Assembly: GCA_030068145.1 (NCBI GenBank)
Contig: JAPJBO010000221.1
Span: forward strand, 1-64,000
Source of the DNA: Diplonema papillatum
Lineage: Eukaryota > Euglenozoa > Diplonemea > Diplonemida > Diplonemidae
Length of the DNA stretch: 64,000 nucleotides
Direction: 5' to 3'
In this document: piece by piece, positions 23,147-33,700 of the stretch
Numbering within the stretch: the first letter of the stretch is position 1
Layout of the letters: each line of letters begins with the position of its first letter
The notes under the pieces: generated by a model
What the model saw: the letters and a program-made list of their open reading frames with translations, nothing else
Database searches by the model: none
What the model was told of the DNA's origin: nothing
Translations under genes and position numbers: made by a program

Positions 23147-23746
23147 TGCGATTTTTCCTCCGCATACGTGAACCGAACCTTAAACCGAAATCCCACCACA
23201 CCCTGTCTGAGCATTTTAAACTTTAAAAGCACCTTCGTGCTGTGTAAATCTCAAGACGACTCTCTTCTGAACTGGAGTGAAACAGAAAATTGCTGCACCT
23301 AGCGAACACATGGAATAGCATGCACTATCTCATGGCAAGTCCTGTATGGATCACCTCCTGTAGAGCCCGTCCTGCTAGGTGAACTGAAAGTTGGAAAGTC
23401 ATGGAATGGATTACTTTCTAGGAAAGAATACATCTACTTCAAGGCGGGATCTGTTGCTGCAGAGACAGAAATGACAGAACGGAGCCGTTATTTTGTGTAC
23501 TTCTGATTCCTGAGAAGAATGCAAGCAAGCAAGTTCACAGAAGCTAGCGAAGTGAACAAAAACTGTAGCAGGTAACCCATAAGGCCATGCCATGCGAAAG
23601 CTACCGATCTGCTGCCCTAAAGGCAGACAAGAGACACTGCAAAGGATAATATTCCGAGGAAAACATCACCTGTGAGTAGTAGTGTGCGTGTGTGGGTGAG
23701 TAAGTGTCAAGTTCCTGACATGAACCAGTCTGAAGCGAAGCTTTGC
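23147..23746. other. Spacer, possibly holding the 3' exon of the upstream gene
   Basis: Between the GT25 start and the end of the readable ORF of the neighbouring hypothetical gene. A small terminal exon of that gene could lie at about 23600-23800, but the join was not resolved. Nothing else is recognisable. Confidence 0.4.
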
Positions 23747-25144
23747 TCACTTGGGTGTAACGGTGCTGGGGACCTTGGTTCGATGTTTCAGGTGATGTTC
23801 GCATATGACGAGGGGAAAATAATATGGAATTGTTGTGCACACCATTGCAATCGAATGAAGCACAGCTGTAAACTCCTCAAATGGAAGCGGTGCGGATGTT
23901 GGAAGCAACTGGGTTATCAGATCATCAAGCGCTGGCAGTGTAATCGAATTCTCGATACCGACGTTTGCAGCAATTATGAAATGAATCAATCGCTGTGTTT
24001 CAGACACAGGAAGCGCGTGGCCAAACGACAAATAGCATGAGAAAATGTCTCGCAATGACTTCAATGAACACTCATACTCATCAGGTTCCAGCCCAAAGGC
24101 TTCTGGTGACAGTTCACCAACCAATCGTAAATTGCTGGACGGGTGCGCATTTCCTTTTACCTCGGGTTGGCGAAAAACACAAGTGTTATTCGTTGTTTGT
24201 TTGGCAAAACTGTTGCTTGAGAGGAAATGCAGAGGCGGTACATCTTGGGGTGGACTGTCGGACTTCAGATACAAAAGCTTCCCCCGCTCGTGTTCCCATG
24301 CAGCCTCTCGTATAAGCTCGCCTTCACGTTTCTGAAGTCGTTGAAGCTCAAGCCGCTGGTGCTTGCTGTCTGTGCCGCACCATGTCCGGTAAGGATCGTC
24401 TCTTGACGAGTGATAGTGACATTCGTTGCCTTCTGGTGCCGGGGTGCTTTCATCAGTGCTAACAATCTGAGAGATCGGAATCGGCACTCCTCGAGTTGCT
24501 GTGACACTTGGAATGGAAACCGACTCCACTACCTTCTGAGGCCTGAGAACTAGGTGGTGCACATTTTGTCGACCAGCAGGCATGCCCAACTCTGCTGGTG
24601 TTTCCTTCGGAAGGATGAGTCTTGTTTGCTCACAACTCAGTTTCCAGACTAGTTCCCACTCTCCTTCGAACAGTAAATGCTGTGAAACATCAGCAGCAAG
24701 CTGTAAAAAAGGGCATGTGGGAGACATCTTGAAGTGAAGCAGATGAGCTCCATAGTACACTCGACAGTACACCTTCTCCTTCACCTCGGGTGCTGCGGTG
24801 TTTTTCGGTATTTCTGTTTCAGCACGTGTCTGAAAACGATGACTGCTAAACTCCCTGCAAGGCAGCTGACCCTGGATTGCATTGCATTCAGCAGTACTGA
24901 TGTAGGATGGACTCGCATCTGACGTACTAGGCAAAGTTGAAAATCCTGCTGCCAGCAACCCGGCACAATATGAGTCAGTTTTGGCGCCTTCTTCTTCGGA
25001 CGAAATCTTAAGTTCCTTCGAATTGTGTCTGTCCTTCGTGGGCCCTCGTTGCTTCGCCAGTTTGTGCAAGTACCCAACATTCTTACCCTTACTGCAGACT
25101 GGGCCGTTGGGGATTTCTCCGCATGCAGCGCAAACTTCGGCCAT
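23747..25144 (-). CDS. Hypothetical protein with N-terminal Cys cluster and helical C-terminus (465 aa ORF)
   Basis: I do not recognise this protein. It starts MAEVCAACGEIPNGPVC, a CxxC-plus-C cluster that could bind zinc. A polar, low-complexity middle follows, then a compact segment around YCRVYYGAHLLHFKMSPTCP, a charged helix (LELQRLQKREGELIREAAWE) and a C-terminal helical region (SLRDIFSCYLSFGHALPVSE, PLPFEEFTAVLHSIA) that is weakly EF-hand-like, without clear calcium loops. The last ORF residues after HSIAM follow a possible donor (GTGTGC), so the real 3' end may be one exon further on. The ATG at 25144 lies 96 bp after the DNMT2 stop, which suggests co-transcription or very compact promoters. 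Confidence 0.65.
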   Translation of the reverse strand: MAEVCAACGEIPNGPVCSKGKNVGYLHKLAKQRGPTKDRHNSKELKISSEEEGAKTDSYCAGLLAAGFSTLPSTSDASPSYISTAECNAIQGQLPCREFSSHRFQTRAETEIPKNTAAPEVKEKVYCRVYYGAHLLHFKMSPTCPFLQLAADVSQHLLFEGEWELVWKLSCEQTRLILPKETPAELGMPAGRQNVHHLVLRPQKVVESVSIPSVTATRGVPIPISQIVSTDESTPAPEGNECHYHSSRDDPYRTWCGTDSKHQRLELQRLQKREGELIREAAWEHERGKLLYLKSDSPPQDVPPLHFLSSNSFAKQTTNNTCVFRQPEVKGNAHPSSNLRLVGELSPEAFGLEPDEYECSLKSLRDIFSCYLSFGHALPVSETQRLIHFIIAANVGIENSITLPALDDLITQLLPTSAPLPFEEFTAVLHSIAMVCTTIPYYFPLVICEHHLKHRTKVPSTVTPK

Positions 25145-25239
25145 TGAAAGGGGTCTTTCTTAAACCCCTCCCACTGCCTGAAATCGGATTTGCCCAACGA
25201 ACTTGCATCGAAGAGAGAAGCATGGCAAACGTTTGCTTC

Positions 25240-26352
25240 TCAGTAAAGAAGTAGGTCAAATAGAGCTGCATGCACATCACAGGAGAGAGAATTGCCAATG
25301 GCCCGATATTTCTGCTTAAGAGATAGAGTGTTTGGCAGGACGAAACCTCTCGGATAACCGTGAAGTGCAAGAAGCTCATCGGTCGAAAACAAGCGTGGAC
25401 AGAGGTTCATCGCCAAAATGTCCCCACCAGCCACCCATTGTTCTCCATGCCAAGTCCGCGGGGTGTCGATGCTCCTTTTCATTCGCTTTGCTTCGGGCTC
25501 GTCTGGTTTCGCTTCTTGCTCTTGCTCTGGGTCTGCATCTGATAAGGCTTTCTCAACATAAAGACTGCCAGATCCTCTGTGATTCTGTCCGTAACCTTTG
25601 GTGAAGCATGCCACATGGCGAGACTTCTCGTTGACAACGTCGAATCGGTAGTCCTTGTGCTTGAAAAACACATTCTTGTCGACTCTGAGGGTGAGATCCG
25701 CATTCCCTGCATCTAAGCACACTGCCCGTGATGCCAAGAACACACGCAGAGGTATAATTTCACTACACGACTCCAAAGCAGGTTTCGGAGGTCGGTCGGC
25801 AGCAGCAGATGCCAACAAATAAAAACGTGGACGGTGATACGGTATTCCTAGCTGAGTTGGGGAAGCTATAATCTTCACACAATTGTAACCATGTTTTTGC
25901 AGGTTTGCAACAAACTGATTGAGCATTGAGCTCTCGCCAAACGCTGGTACATTTTCCACAAGAAGATACTCCGGCTTCTTGGTGACACCTTCAGAGAACA
26001 ACAAGTCTGTCAGGTGAGCGAAGCTGTTGCAGCGTGGGTCATGATCGCCCCCTCCATTTCGCCCGCCGCCTTTGGTAAACGGTTGACAAGGCGGACTGAG
26101 AAGCCACAAATCGGCCTTGTGCCGGTTGATGTCGGCAACAGAAAGATGTTCAATGCTTTTGGCAATCGGCTTCTCCCCGAAATTGAGGCGATAGACCGAG
26201 TTGACAACTTCATTCATGTCGAAACTGGCTACAACCTCCGTGGAAACAGTTTTCTTCCTTCCTGACCACTTGTCCAGTCCTGCTCGGGCACCTCCGATAC
26301 CTGAGTAGTATTCGACAACGCGTAAATTGCGAACCGTTGCGGATTCCACCAT
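25240..26352 (-). CDS. DNMT2: tRNA (cytosine-5)-methyltransferase DNMT2/TRDMT1 (370 aa)
   Basis: Intronless and complete. Transfers methyl from S-adenosylmethionine to C38 of tRNA-Asp and related tRNAs in the family. Motifs in order: I (YYSGIGGARAGL, SAM binding, near residue 15), II/III (VASFDMNEVVNSVYRLNF), IV with the catalytic Cys (LLSPPCQPFTKGGG), VI (YLLVENVPAF), VIII (GIPYHRPRFYLLAS), the DNMT2-specific CFT (HVACFTKGYG), IX and X (LHGYPRGF, YRAIGNSLSCDVHAALF). Catalytic residues are intact, so it should be active. It has a highly charged insert (DADPEQEQEAKPDEPEAKRM) in the target-recognition region. It lies 224 bp downstream of EMC8/9 and 96 bp upstream of the next gene, same strand. 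Confidence 0.96.
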   Translation of the reverse strand: MVESATVRNLRVVEYYSGIGGARAGLDKWSGRKKTVSTEVVASFDMNEVVNSVYRLNFGEKPIAKSIEHLSVADINRHKADLWLLSPPCQPFTKGGGRNGGGDHDPRCNSFAHLTDLLFSEGVTKKPEYLLVENVPAFGESSMLNQFVANLQKHGYNCVKIIASPTQLGIPYHRPRFYLLASAAADRPPKPALESCSEIIPLRVFLASRAVCLDAGNADLTLRVDKNVFFKHKDYRFDVVNEKSRHVACFTKGYGQNHRGSGSLYVEKALSDADPEQEQEAKPDEPEAKRMKRSIDTPRTWHGEQWVAGGDILAMNLCPRLFSTDELLALHGYPRGFVLPNTLSLKQKYRAIGNSLSCDVHAALFDLLLY

Positions 26353-26575
26353 GATGAAATGGTCAAGTTGATTTGTTTCCTGCCAGTGCTAGTTTGTGCT
26401 TGATTGTGGTGGGTGGATATGTCACCTTTGTCAGAAACGGCAAATGAAGAAGCCATGTTGAGAAGTTTTCTCGGGCGCAAGCCCCGAACTGCGCGACGAG
26501 AAAACAATTGTTCTTCAAGTGAGCCTTTGTGCTGGAGCTAGGTGGGTCTGCAGAATGTGCGCAAAGGAACTAGTG

Positions 26576-28681
26576 CTAATTGCTCGGCACTATCCCCTCG
26601 GAAAGCAGCAAGGAAAGCTCGGGATTCATGTAATCATTCTTTACGTTGTCAAGATGCGACTCGAAGTCGACGACAAGATCTACTTTTTGCTGCTTCAGAA
26701 GTTCGCACAGCCGCTCACTGACTGACTCTTTATCTGCTATTTCGGTTGTCAATCCGTCATAAAGATACCCCAGTTTGATACTTCCAGAAACTGCCTTTGT
26801 CATGTCGGAGGCAGAGTAAATCTGTTTGTGGGGGGTAGTTGGTTTATCATCCTGCTCACCGCAACAGAGTGTGAAGGTTAGAACAGGGTCTACGCTTCAA
26901 ACAAATAGCTGGAAAACGTTTAGCCTCTGGTGCTCAGACTGGCGCATGTGCAACTGGAAGGTGACGCTGGTATTTGTTGTAGAAAGGGTTGACAAGTGGC
27001 TGTCGGCAATGTGATGGACCGGGTACCCAGGCCCGATATACATTGTAGGATCACTTTCTTTTGTTTGTACACACTGAGTGAGCGGAAGTCACCTGCATTT
27101 AGTAAGTTTCAACGTAGTACGTTGCCACTACTAATGTCTTGGTACCAACAATGCATTGTTCACACAAGAAAGAGAAACCTTTAAGGCAATATCGCGACAA
27201 CTAGGCTTAAAACTCGAGTTTACAAGCTGAACCAACACCGCGCAAGTTGATGCACTTCCGTCTGCGATCCTGTGCGAGGTTTTTAGACTGGTTTGGAAGC
27301 TTCGAGAGACTGATGGCATCGGTTCCATCGGTCATCACAGTTCTGACCCAGCAGGTAGACAAACGAATGTACAAGACCAAATGCAATACCTTTTCACAAT
27401 TTTCTCGGAATGTGGTGTTGCTGTCGCCTTATCGGTAATGGGCTGAGAGCTGCTGTAGAGGCCGAGCTGTGTTGTCGTGATAGGTACACGAAATTCCCGG
27501 AAAGTAGGGGCGCATTGATGCCAGCTCCTTGGTGTCTTCCTTGGCGGATTCACCCCTTTCTTTGTCCTGAAAACCTCGCGTCGATTCATCTATCCAAAAC
27601 CTGGCTCAAGGAGAGACCAGCTGGTGAGCGATACGTCCGGTACGAGACACGTCTCGCATTACACAACAATACAAACACTTGGTGACAGCGGCTTGACCTT
27701 GGAAAAGAAGACAAACATTGGGTAAATCGCTTCGAGTAGTAAATGAAGAAGGTTCATGCAGTCATTCCAGAACTCGTTCTGTTCGATGACCGCAGGTACA
27801 CTGCTTCGGTGGGTGAAACAGCAAAGTCGGATAGTTTTTGTCTGGATTTCCTGGGGTTCGGGGCATTACAAAACCAGTGTGTCAGGCAGAGGGCGGCAAC
27901 TGAAGGTCGCAGTTAACCGTCAGTGCTGCAATATGCTTGTTTTTTCACGCCTTTTGTCTAATCTGTCATGCTAGGTCGCAAAACATCCTGGTGCGGCACT
28001 GCCAGGGTAGCGACTAAGAACATGTGTTTTGGAGGCGTCTACAGGTACCTGTTGACTGTCGTTGGAACCTGTGTATCCAGATTAAGCGCGCGAGTTGTTT
28101 TAAGGCTCCGGATGAAAAGAAATACACGACCCTCCGACTCCAGAAAGCGAAATCCTGTTAGAAAATGACCTCGGAATGGATTTTCTGACCCCCTGGGGCC
28201 CCCCCTGGACCTGGAACCTCAAAACCCCATTATTGGACAAAATACGGTAGCGCGGGTGATGAGAATCTCGGAGGGTGTCCAAAAACCTACCTAACGGGTC
28301 ACGGAGATTGCACGGGGCCAAGTAATGAAAATCCCCCCTGTTCACCGCGCACCCCGTCGCGGGTCACATGTATGTAGTGAGGTTTACGGCCAGCACCAGT
28401 TCCGCGTGAACTTCTACGGATACTTCAAGGTGAGTTAGGAAGATGCATACGACGAACATGCCGTCTTTTTCAAAAATGGCATTTACTTGCTTCAAAGCAA
28501 CCTCGAGCATTGGCATCAACTGCGAGTACGTGTGGAACAGCGGCACTGCTTCGTGTACATAGAGGACTTTCGCATCCACTTTACCAACTAGCAGGCCCGA
28601 AACGGCTTGAGAGGGATGCTTGAAAGCGTGGAGCAAAAGCTTTCCATAGGCAGCGGGTGAGAACATGTACGTTTCTGGCAT
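26576..28681 (-). CDS. EMC8: ER membrane protein complex subunit 8/9 homolog, 4 exons, 214 aa
   Basis: Exons: 28681-28451, 27466-27390, 27269-27179, 26821-26576; phases agree and total 645 nt. EMC8/9 is a cytosolic MPN-fold subunit of the ER membrane complex, which inserts tail-anchored and multipass proteins. Exon 1 gives the MPN core (SPAAYGKLLLHAFKHPSQAV, SGLLVGKV, EAVPLFHTYSQLMPMLEVAL). Exon 2 (LGLYSSSQPITDK) matches the family GYYQAN segment. Exon 3 (IADGSASTCAVLVQLVNSSF) matches the ALIMVDN strand. Exon 4 ends with the signature VDLVVDFESHLDNVKNDYMN followed by PE. No JAMM metal site is present, as usual for this non-protease family. Donors include GTATGC and GTATTGC. Length and every exon fit the family. 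Confidence 0.93.
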
Positions 28682-29006
28682 TTTCTGTTTTCTCCCAGCT
28701 CCCCCTCGCCCTTTTTAGAGTGCGTGTTCGATTTTTCGGATTTGAGAGACACGAGACACTCGAGTGTTTTTGAGTTGGAGTGTCTACGAAACGATCACTC
28801 GCTGTCTGGGGAGGGCCATATGGCCGGAGTTCGGCAGTTTGGTGGATTCACTGGTAGTTCACGTGCACGCATCACATCTGCTTGGTCCCTTGAAGGACAA
28901 ACGCGCAAGAGAAATGAGAAGACACGGAACATTTGCAGCGCTTGCTGAGACGAGTATGATCTGTGTGGAACACAAGTGAACGTTGCTTGTGCTCCCTGCA
29001 GAAACC

Positions 29007-29486
29007 TCAATCTTCCTCAGGATTGAATGAAAGAGCCCCACTGCGGGTGCCTTTGATCGATTTTTTCTTCTTGGTCTTCACGTCACTGTTGGCTTCTCTC
29101 ATGGAGCTGCTGCGTTTCGAGCCAACTGGTGGACCTTCATCCTCGAATGTCTCCAACGCATGAAATTTGTGCGAGTTGAGGGTTTCGCTCAACTTCGGAT
29201 CGACATTGGAACTTACTACTTGTTTTAGTTCATCATCGAGATAGCGTGTGATTTCTTCAGATCCTCTCTCGTCGGGATGCGCATCCAAGTAGTTCATCAA
29301 CGCTTCTGCCTTCATTTTAGTCTCTTCAGCATCCTCCTCTTTCACTCTTTCCAAAGCGCTACTTTTGCGTTTGCTGGCCTCTGCGTCGGTGCTTGACTGT
29401 TGCTGCTCTCTTAACTTTGTCAAGAAGTTGGGTACTTGCCGCACGTACTCGAATTTTGCATTCTTCGGACCTCCACCTCCCCCCAT
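29007..29486 (-). CDS. KIAA1143/DUF4604-like small nuclear-type protein (159 aa)
   Basis: Intronless. The N-terminal FEYVRQVPNFLTKLREQQQ corresponds to the YVRxxxPxFLxxL opening of the KIAA1143/DUF4604 family, and the C-terminus (KKKKSIKGTRSGALSFNPEE) corresponds to its LSFxxEDE ending. The middle is charged and helical (ALERVKEEDAEETKMKAEAL). The function of this family is not established; the Lys-rich tail suggests nuclear location. The start ATG is followed by GGGGG, and the stop falls right after the conserved tail, so the ORF is complete. It lies 299 bp from the WW-protein stop upstream and 326 bp from the EMC8/9 start downstream, all on the same strand. Confidence 0.75.
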   Translation of the reverse strand: MGGGGGPKNAKFEYVRQVPNFLTKLREQQQSSTDAEASKRKSSALERVKEEDAEETKMKAEALMNYLDAHPDERGSEEITRYLDDELKQVVSSNVDPKLSETLNSHKFHALETFEDEGPPVGSKRSSSMREANSDVKTKKKKSIKGTRSGALSFNPEED

Positions 29487-29784
29487 TTCCTGTTTCCACG
29501 CCTCTCGGCTGAGTTTTGGTCACGTCATCAAGATGCAAGGGGTAAAGCTTCGTTCGCGTGTGCTGGCAAGAAAAAGCAAAACAGGAGAAACGGAAAGACG
29601 AGGAGCAGTGCAGCGCCCACAAGGTCACTCACATACGGAAAAGAGACAGACACGAAGAACAGTGATGTGACCTTCTCTCCGACGAGTTTTCCGATGTTTC
29701 GATTGTACAAAATGCACGCGTGAAAGGCGGTCGAAGCAGATCGTCACGTTAAATTCGTTTTTTTCTGTCTCAACGTTGTCAGCG

Positions 29785-30159
29785 CTACAGTTCAGAGTTT
29801 GTAGAAGCATCGACGACGATCCAGCCTAAGCAAGCTGGTTTCTCCCAGGTGAAACTGCCTTCTTGAGGGTTGTAGTAAAACGGCTTTTTCTCAGTTTCGT
29901 CGTATGATTCACGCCAATCCAATTCGGCAGGTATTTCCCACGTGGACTCACCATCGACAACCCAGAAAGTAGCACCATCGTGATCTTCTTCGGTGCTGAC
30001 GTGCCCCATTTCATCTGGTCGTTCCCAAGCGCTGTCTCCAGTAACGGTGTTGAAATAGTAGACTTGTCCGTGTTCCAGATCCTCCTCTCTATACTCTTTT
30101 GCCACTCCTGTGGCCAAGATGCTCACAAAGACCACAACAGCTAACGACAGCATTTTCAT
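29785..30159 (-). CDS. Signal-peptide protein with three WW-type repeats (124 aa)
   Basis: The ORF opens upstream at 30267, but the ATG at 30159 gives a clean signal peptide (MKMLSLAVVVFVSILATGVA), so I chose it. The mature part has three WW-like units: HGQVYYFNTVTGDSAWERP, then DGATFWVVDGESTWEIP, then KKPFYYNPQEGSFTWEKP. Each keeps the aromatic YY/FW strand and the final Trp-x-x-Pro that bind proline-rich peptides; the first conserved Trp is missing or shifted in units 1 and 2. WW domains normally act in the cytosol or nucleus, so an apparently secreted or ER-lumenal WW protein is unusual. The acidic linker suggests an extracellular or lumenal adaptor. No transmembrane segment follows the signal peptide. 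Confidence 0.8.
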   Translation of the reverse strand: MKMLSLAVVVFVSILATGVAKEYREEDLEHGQVYYFNTVTGDSAWERPDEMGHVSTEEDHDGATFWVVDGESTWEIPAELDWRESYDETEKKPFYYNPQEGSFTWEKPACLGWIVVDASTNSEL

Positions 30160-30721
30160 ATTTTTGTTTCTTGTGGTCGGTCTTTCTTTGTGTGCCTGCT
30201 GGGTGTACGCAAGTAAAAAAGCTGACTCTGGCTGGGTTAGAGCAAACCGGGCAACCGCGTCATGCAAGGCTCTGGCTCGGAGCTACAGCCACAACCGGTG
30301 GTATGCTACGCCTTCATCTTTTTGCTCGAGTTGGTAACCACCCTGCTCGTTGGCAAGCGGCTCTGCAGGATCGCCGAACACGTGAAGCTCCGCTCTTGGC
30401 ATGTTTTCCTTGACGAGGCTTGCGAAGGGGAAGAGGTTGGCTAATTTGTAAGAAACGAAAGCGCTTCAACAAGCAGTCGACTGTGCGCTATTCAAAGGCC
30501 CAGGACATCCACACACACAGAGACCCGGCTGAGTCTGCAAGACACGACACGCGGAAGCCATCAAAGTTCCGCGACGGCAATTCTTTGTCGCATTGCAATT
30601 GAGCTGGCACTTGAGCAAAGAGAGTCAAGAGCTGGTGCGACACGCCGGACACATACCAAAACGAATACAACAGAATACAACAAGAACCACAGCTTTGAAC
30701 TGATGTTGTATTGCTGCGAAG

Positions 30722-33700
30722 TTAAACATCATCTCCAACATTTTCCGGCTTCTGCTGTGCGACAGCTTCCATGCCGTCCATTTCAAAGTTCGAGTACTTC
30801 TCGTTATGCCGGCGAGCATCCAACTGTGGGTGGTCAATAATTACTTATTTTGCGAGATGATTTTGCTTTGAAATGGTGTGAGATCAAACTTTGAAGAAAA
30901 TTGGTGGTTTTACACAAGCATGGCTTCCAATGTGTTTGGCTCAAATTTAATTCACATGCGGAATGGGCCGGGCACGGGTAAAGTTTGGCGCTCGCTCGGG
31001 GTAGGCCGCCCCCCCCGGACCCCCCCCGCCGCCCCCCTGGGGCAGCCTTTTCCCGTCTGTCCCCCCCCTCTCCCGGGGCCGACGGGTTGACCCAGATACT
31101 GAGAAACTCCGCAAAAAACGCAAACTTCGGGCACAGTAGACCCCGAAACGCAACAAACCTCGAAAACAATCCCCGACCGGGAAAATGTCACGGGCGGGGT
31201 CCGAACCCGGGCCACCATGCCCGCAAGCCTTCGCCCAACCACTCTGCCACCAGTACGCATATCGGAAGGGGATGAAAAAGCTAGCTCTGCACTATAATCC
31301 AGTCCAAAAACAATACACTTTTTATTGGGAAAAATAAATTCCCTCTGGTGGAAATGGCTTGCGGAGCGTGACGATAAATTTCGTTTATTTTTGGCAGGAT
31401 TCCATTGTGTTTACACAGGCCGGAAAAATAAACGAGTTTATTTTTGGAATCTATTTCGTGTGGCAGCATTTATTTTGTGCCGCCAGCCATTTTCAGGTGA
31501 AAAAAATAAACGAAATTTATTTTGTATCGCGAAAAAAATAAACGTTTATTTTTGCGTGGGGGTTATACAGAGAAATCTGTAGGGGAGACCCCTCGCAAAA
31601 TTTTTTTTCTCCCTGTGGTGAGTGAAATCGCGTGTTTTGAGCTCGTTTTGAGCCGAATTCATTGGTGTCTCATCCTCGGTGCTCAAAGGCCTGTGAAGAA
31701 AACCCCTCCCGTGAACGCTCCAGCCCAGTAAGTGTCAGATGAAGTTCACCGCCAGCGAACTCACCCATGCTGAATTCCAGGTCCAAGTGCGTAGAAAACT
31801 TGTACCAATTCAGTGTGCTTGAGTCTCGTTGCAAGAACATCTGTGGGTCTGCCTGAGCACACTGGATTCCAGCTGTCTGAGTTCATCTGCTGATCGCCTG
31901 CTGTGCATGTGCAAGCGGCCGAGCACTCGCGTTGCAAACTAACACCACATCAACTCCCCGCGACTTATCAAAATTTCACGCCGTCCAAGCAACGATGTTT
32001 TGTTTCCACCCTCGGGAATTTAGTTTTCCCAATAAAATCATTTATTCGGCAATAATTTCCGCCAATTTTGCCTCGGTGTCGGTTTTAGTCCCTCGGGAGG
32101 CCCTCGGGGGGGTTTGCAACCCCGAGCCACTCGCTCCGCTCGTGGCTCGGGGTTGCAAACCCCCCCTCGGGCCTCCCTCGGGACTAAAGGCGACACCTCG
32201 ACAAAATAAACGGAAATTATCTTGCCGAATAAATGCTTATTACACATTAAAGCCGGGTTGGCTCGAATAGAGGCTATTCACATTGCATGTTCATAGGACC
32301 TCCAGTCTCGAAAAACGTGTGGGACCTTTGTATCTGGTTGTAGTGTGCAGTGCACTGTGGTCCACAATCTAGCGCAGTTTTGCGGTTAAATTGGATCGAA
32401 TTCACTGATCTGTTGCGGGGCATAGTGGTTTTGTGCGGTGGTCTTCGCACGAGAAACCATCGGCTGTTGTGGACCATTTGCTAAAACTTGCCCATGTTCT
32501 GACCACTTCTTAAGGGGTCTGAGTGAGCCGATGCCTCTCATCTCACCTTTAAAACACAACATGCCAACATGCTCGACAGACGCTTGCGTCCGACATTTCG
32601 CACGCGCGTCGCAGTCGTTGGGTGGTATTGACAAGGGGTTTCATCGGAACCCTCGGATGAGCTTTTCCTTACTTCACTGCCGCAGGTTCCCCCCTGCCCT
32701 GGGAGGTCTGCTTGGCTGCCTTCGGGTTGCGTTTCCGCGTTGGTGTTGTTGCTTCATGTCAGGTCTGAGAAGGGCAGCGATTAAAGTTAGCTACAGCAAA
32801 CCCTAGTCAAAATGACTGTTTATCCTACCTTCTGGATACCAAGAAAACAACACACCTCCATAGAATAGAGCTTTCGCTTGAAAGCAGCCGTGATGACAGC
32901 GACGAGCAGTGCAACTAGTAGGAAGGCCCACCATGGGATGCACACATCACCCCAAACAAGACCGTCACTGCAGCAAACGTCTTCTTCCTCATCAGCCGCA
33001 GCACTACGGAGTCCCGAACCCAGAACTGTGAACGATCGTCGACGAAACCCATTCTCATCATGGGTTTGAAGCTCGGCCCATTCACCATCTTTTTTCTGAC
33101 ACACTTTGAATGCATCCCCACCGCTGGGCACTCCGGTGATGGTCAAACCCGGAATTGCTGCCTCCTGACTCGTGGTGGAACTGCCAACCTCGGTCAGAAG
33201 CCACGCACCCGAAGAAGCTTCAACAGTAGTTGTTAGCCTTGCCACAACGTTCGAAGCGGAAGGTATGAGGTTTTGCTCAGGCGAAGACAAACTTTCAAAA
33301 CTCGTATGGTTTGTGAAGTCCTTACCATAATATATTCTGAACGTGGCAGCAGCAGCGAAGCTCTCCAGCGCCGCTGTTGTACACGTCTTCTTACTGCTGG
33401 ACCAGGCGCAAGCCGCCATTTTGCAGTCTGCTTCTTTGAACGCCATACACACATCAGATGGGGCCCTCTCTGCTTTAAGTATACCTCCTGAGAGGATCGC
33501 GTAGTACCTGCAAATGATGTAGTTGGTGCAAACCTTCGGTTATACCTGTGGGGCACCGTACTGAGACCACAAACAGGAAAATGCATACCCAGGGCGAGAG
33601 CACAACTCTATTGCTGCGGTACATGTCAAGCAAGCTGATGACCTCAGGGAGCATGGTTCCTCGAAGTCATGATTCGGGTGTGACTCTTGTGTGTATCGGG

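Noticed and set aside
18079-28681. Bacterial contamination (P5CS, GT25 and methyltransferase in a row)
   Set aside because: P5CS and EMC8/9 have several phase-consistent GT-AG introns, and EMC8/9 and DNMT2 are eukaryotic families.
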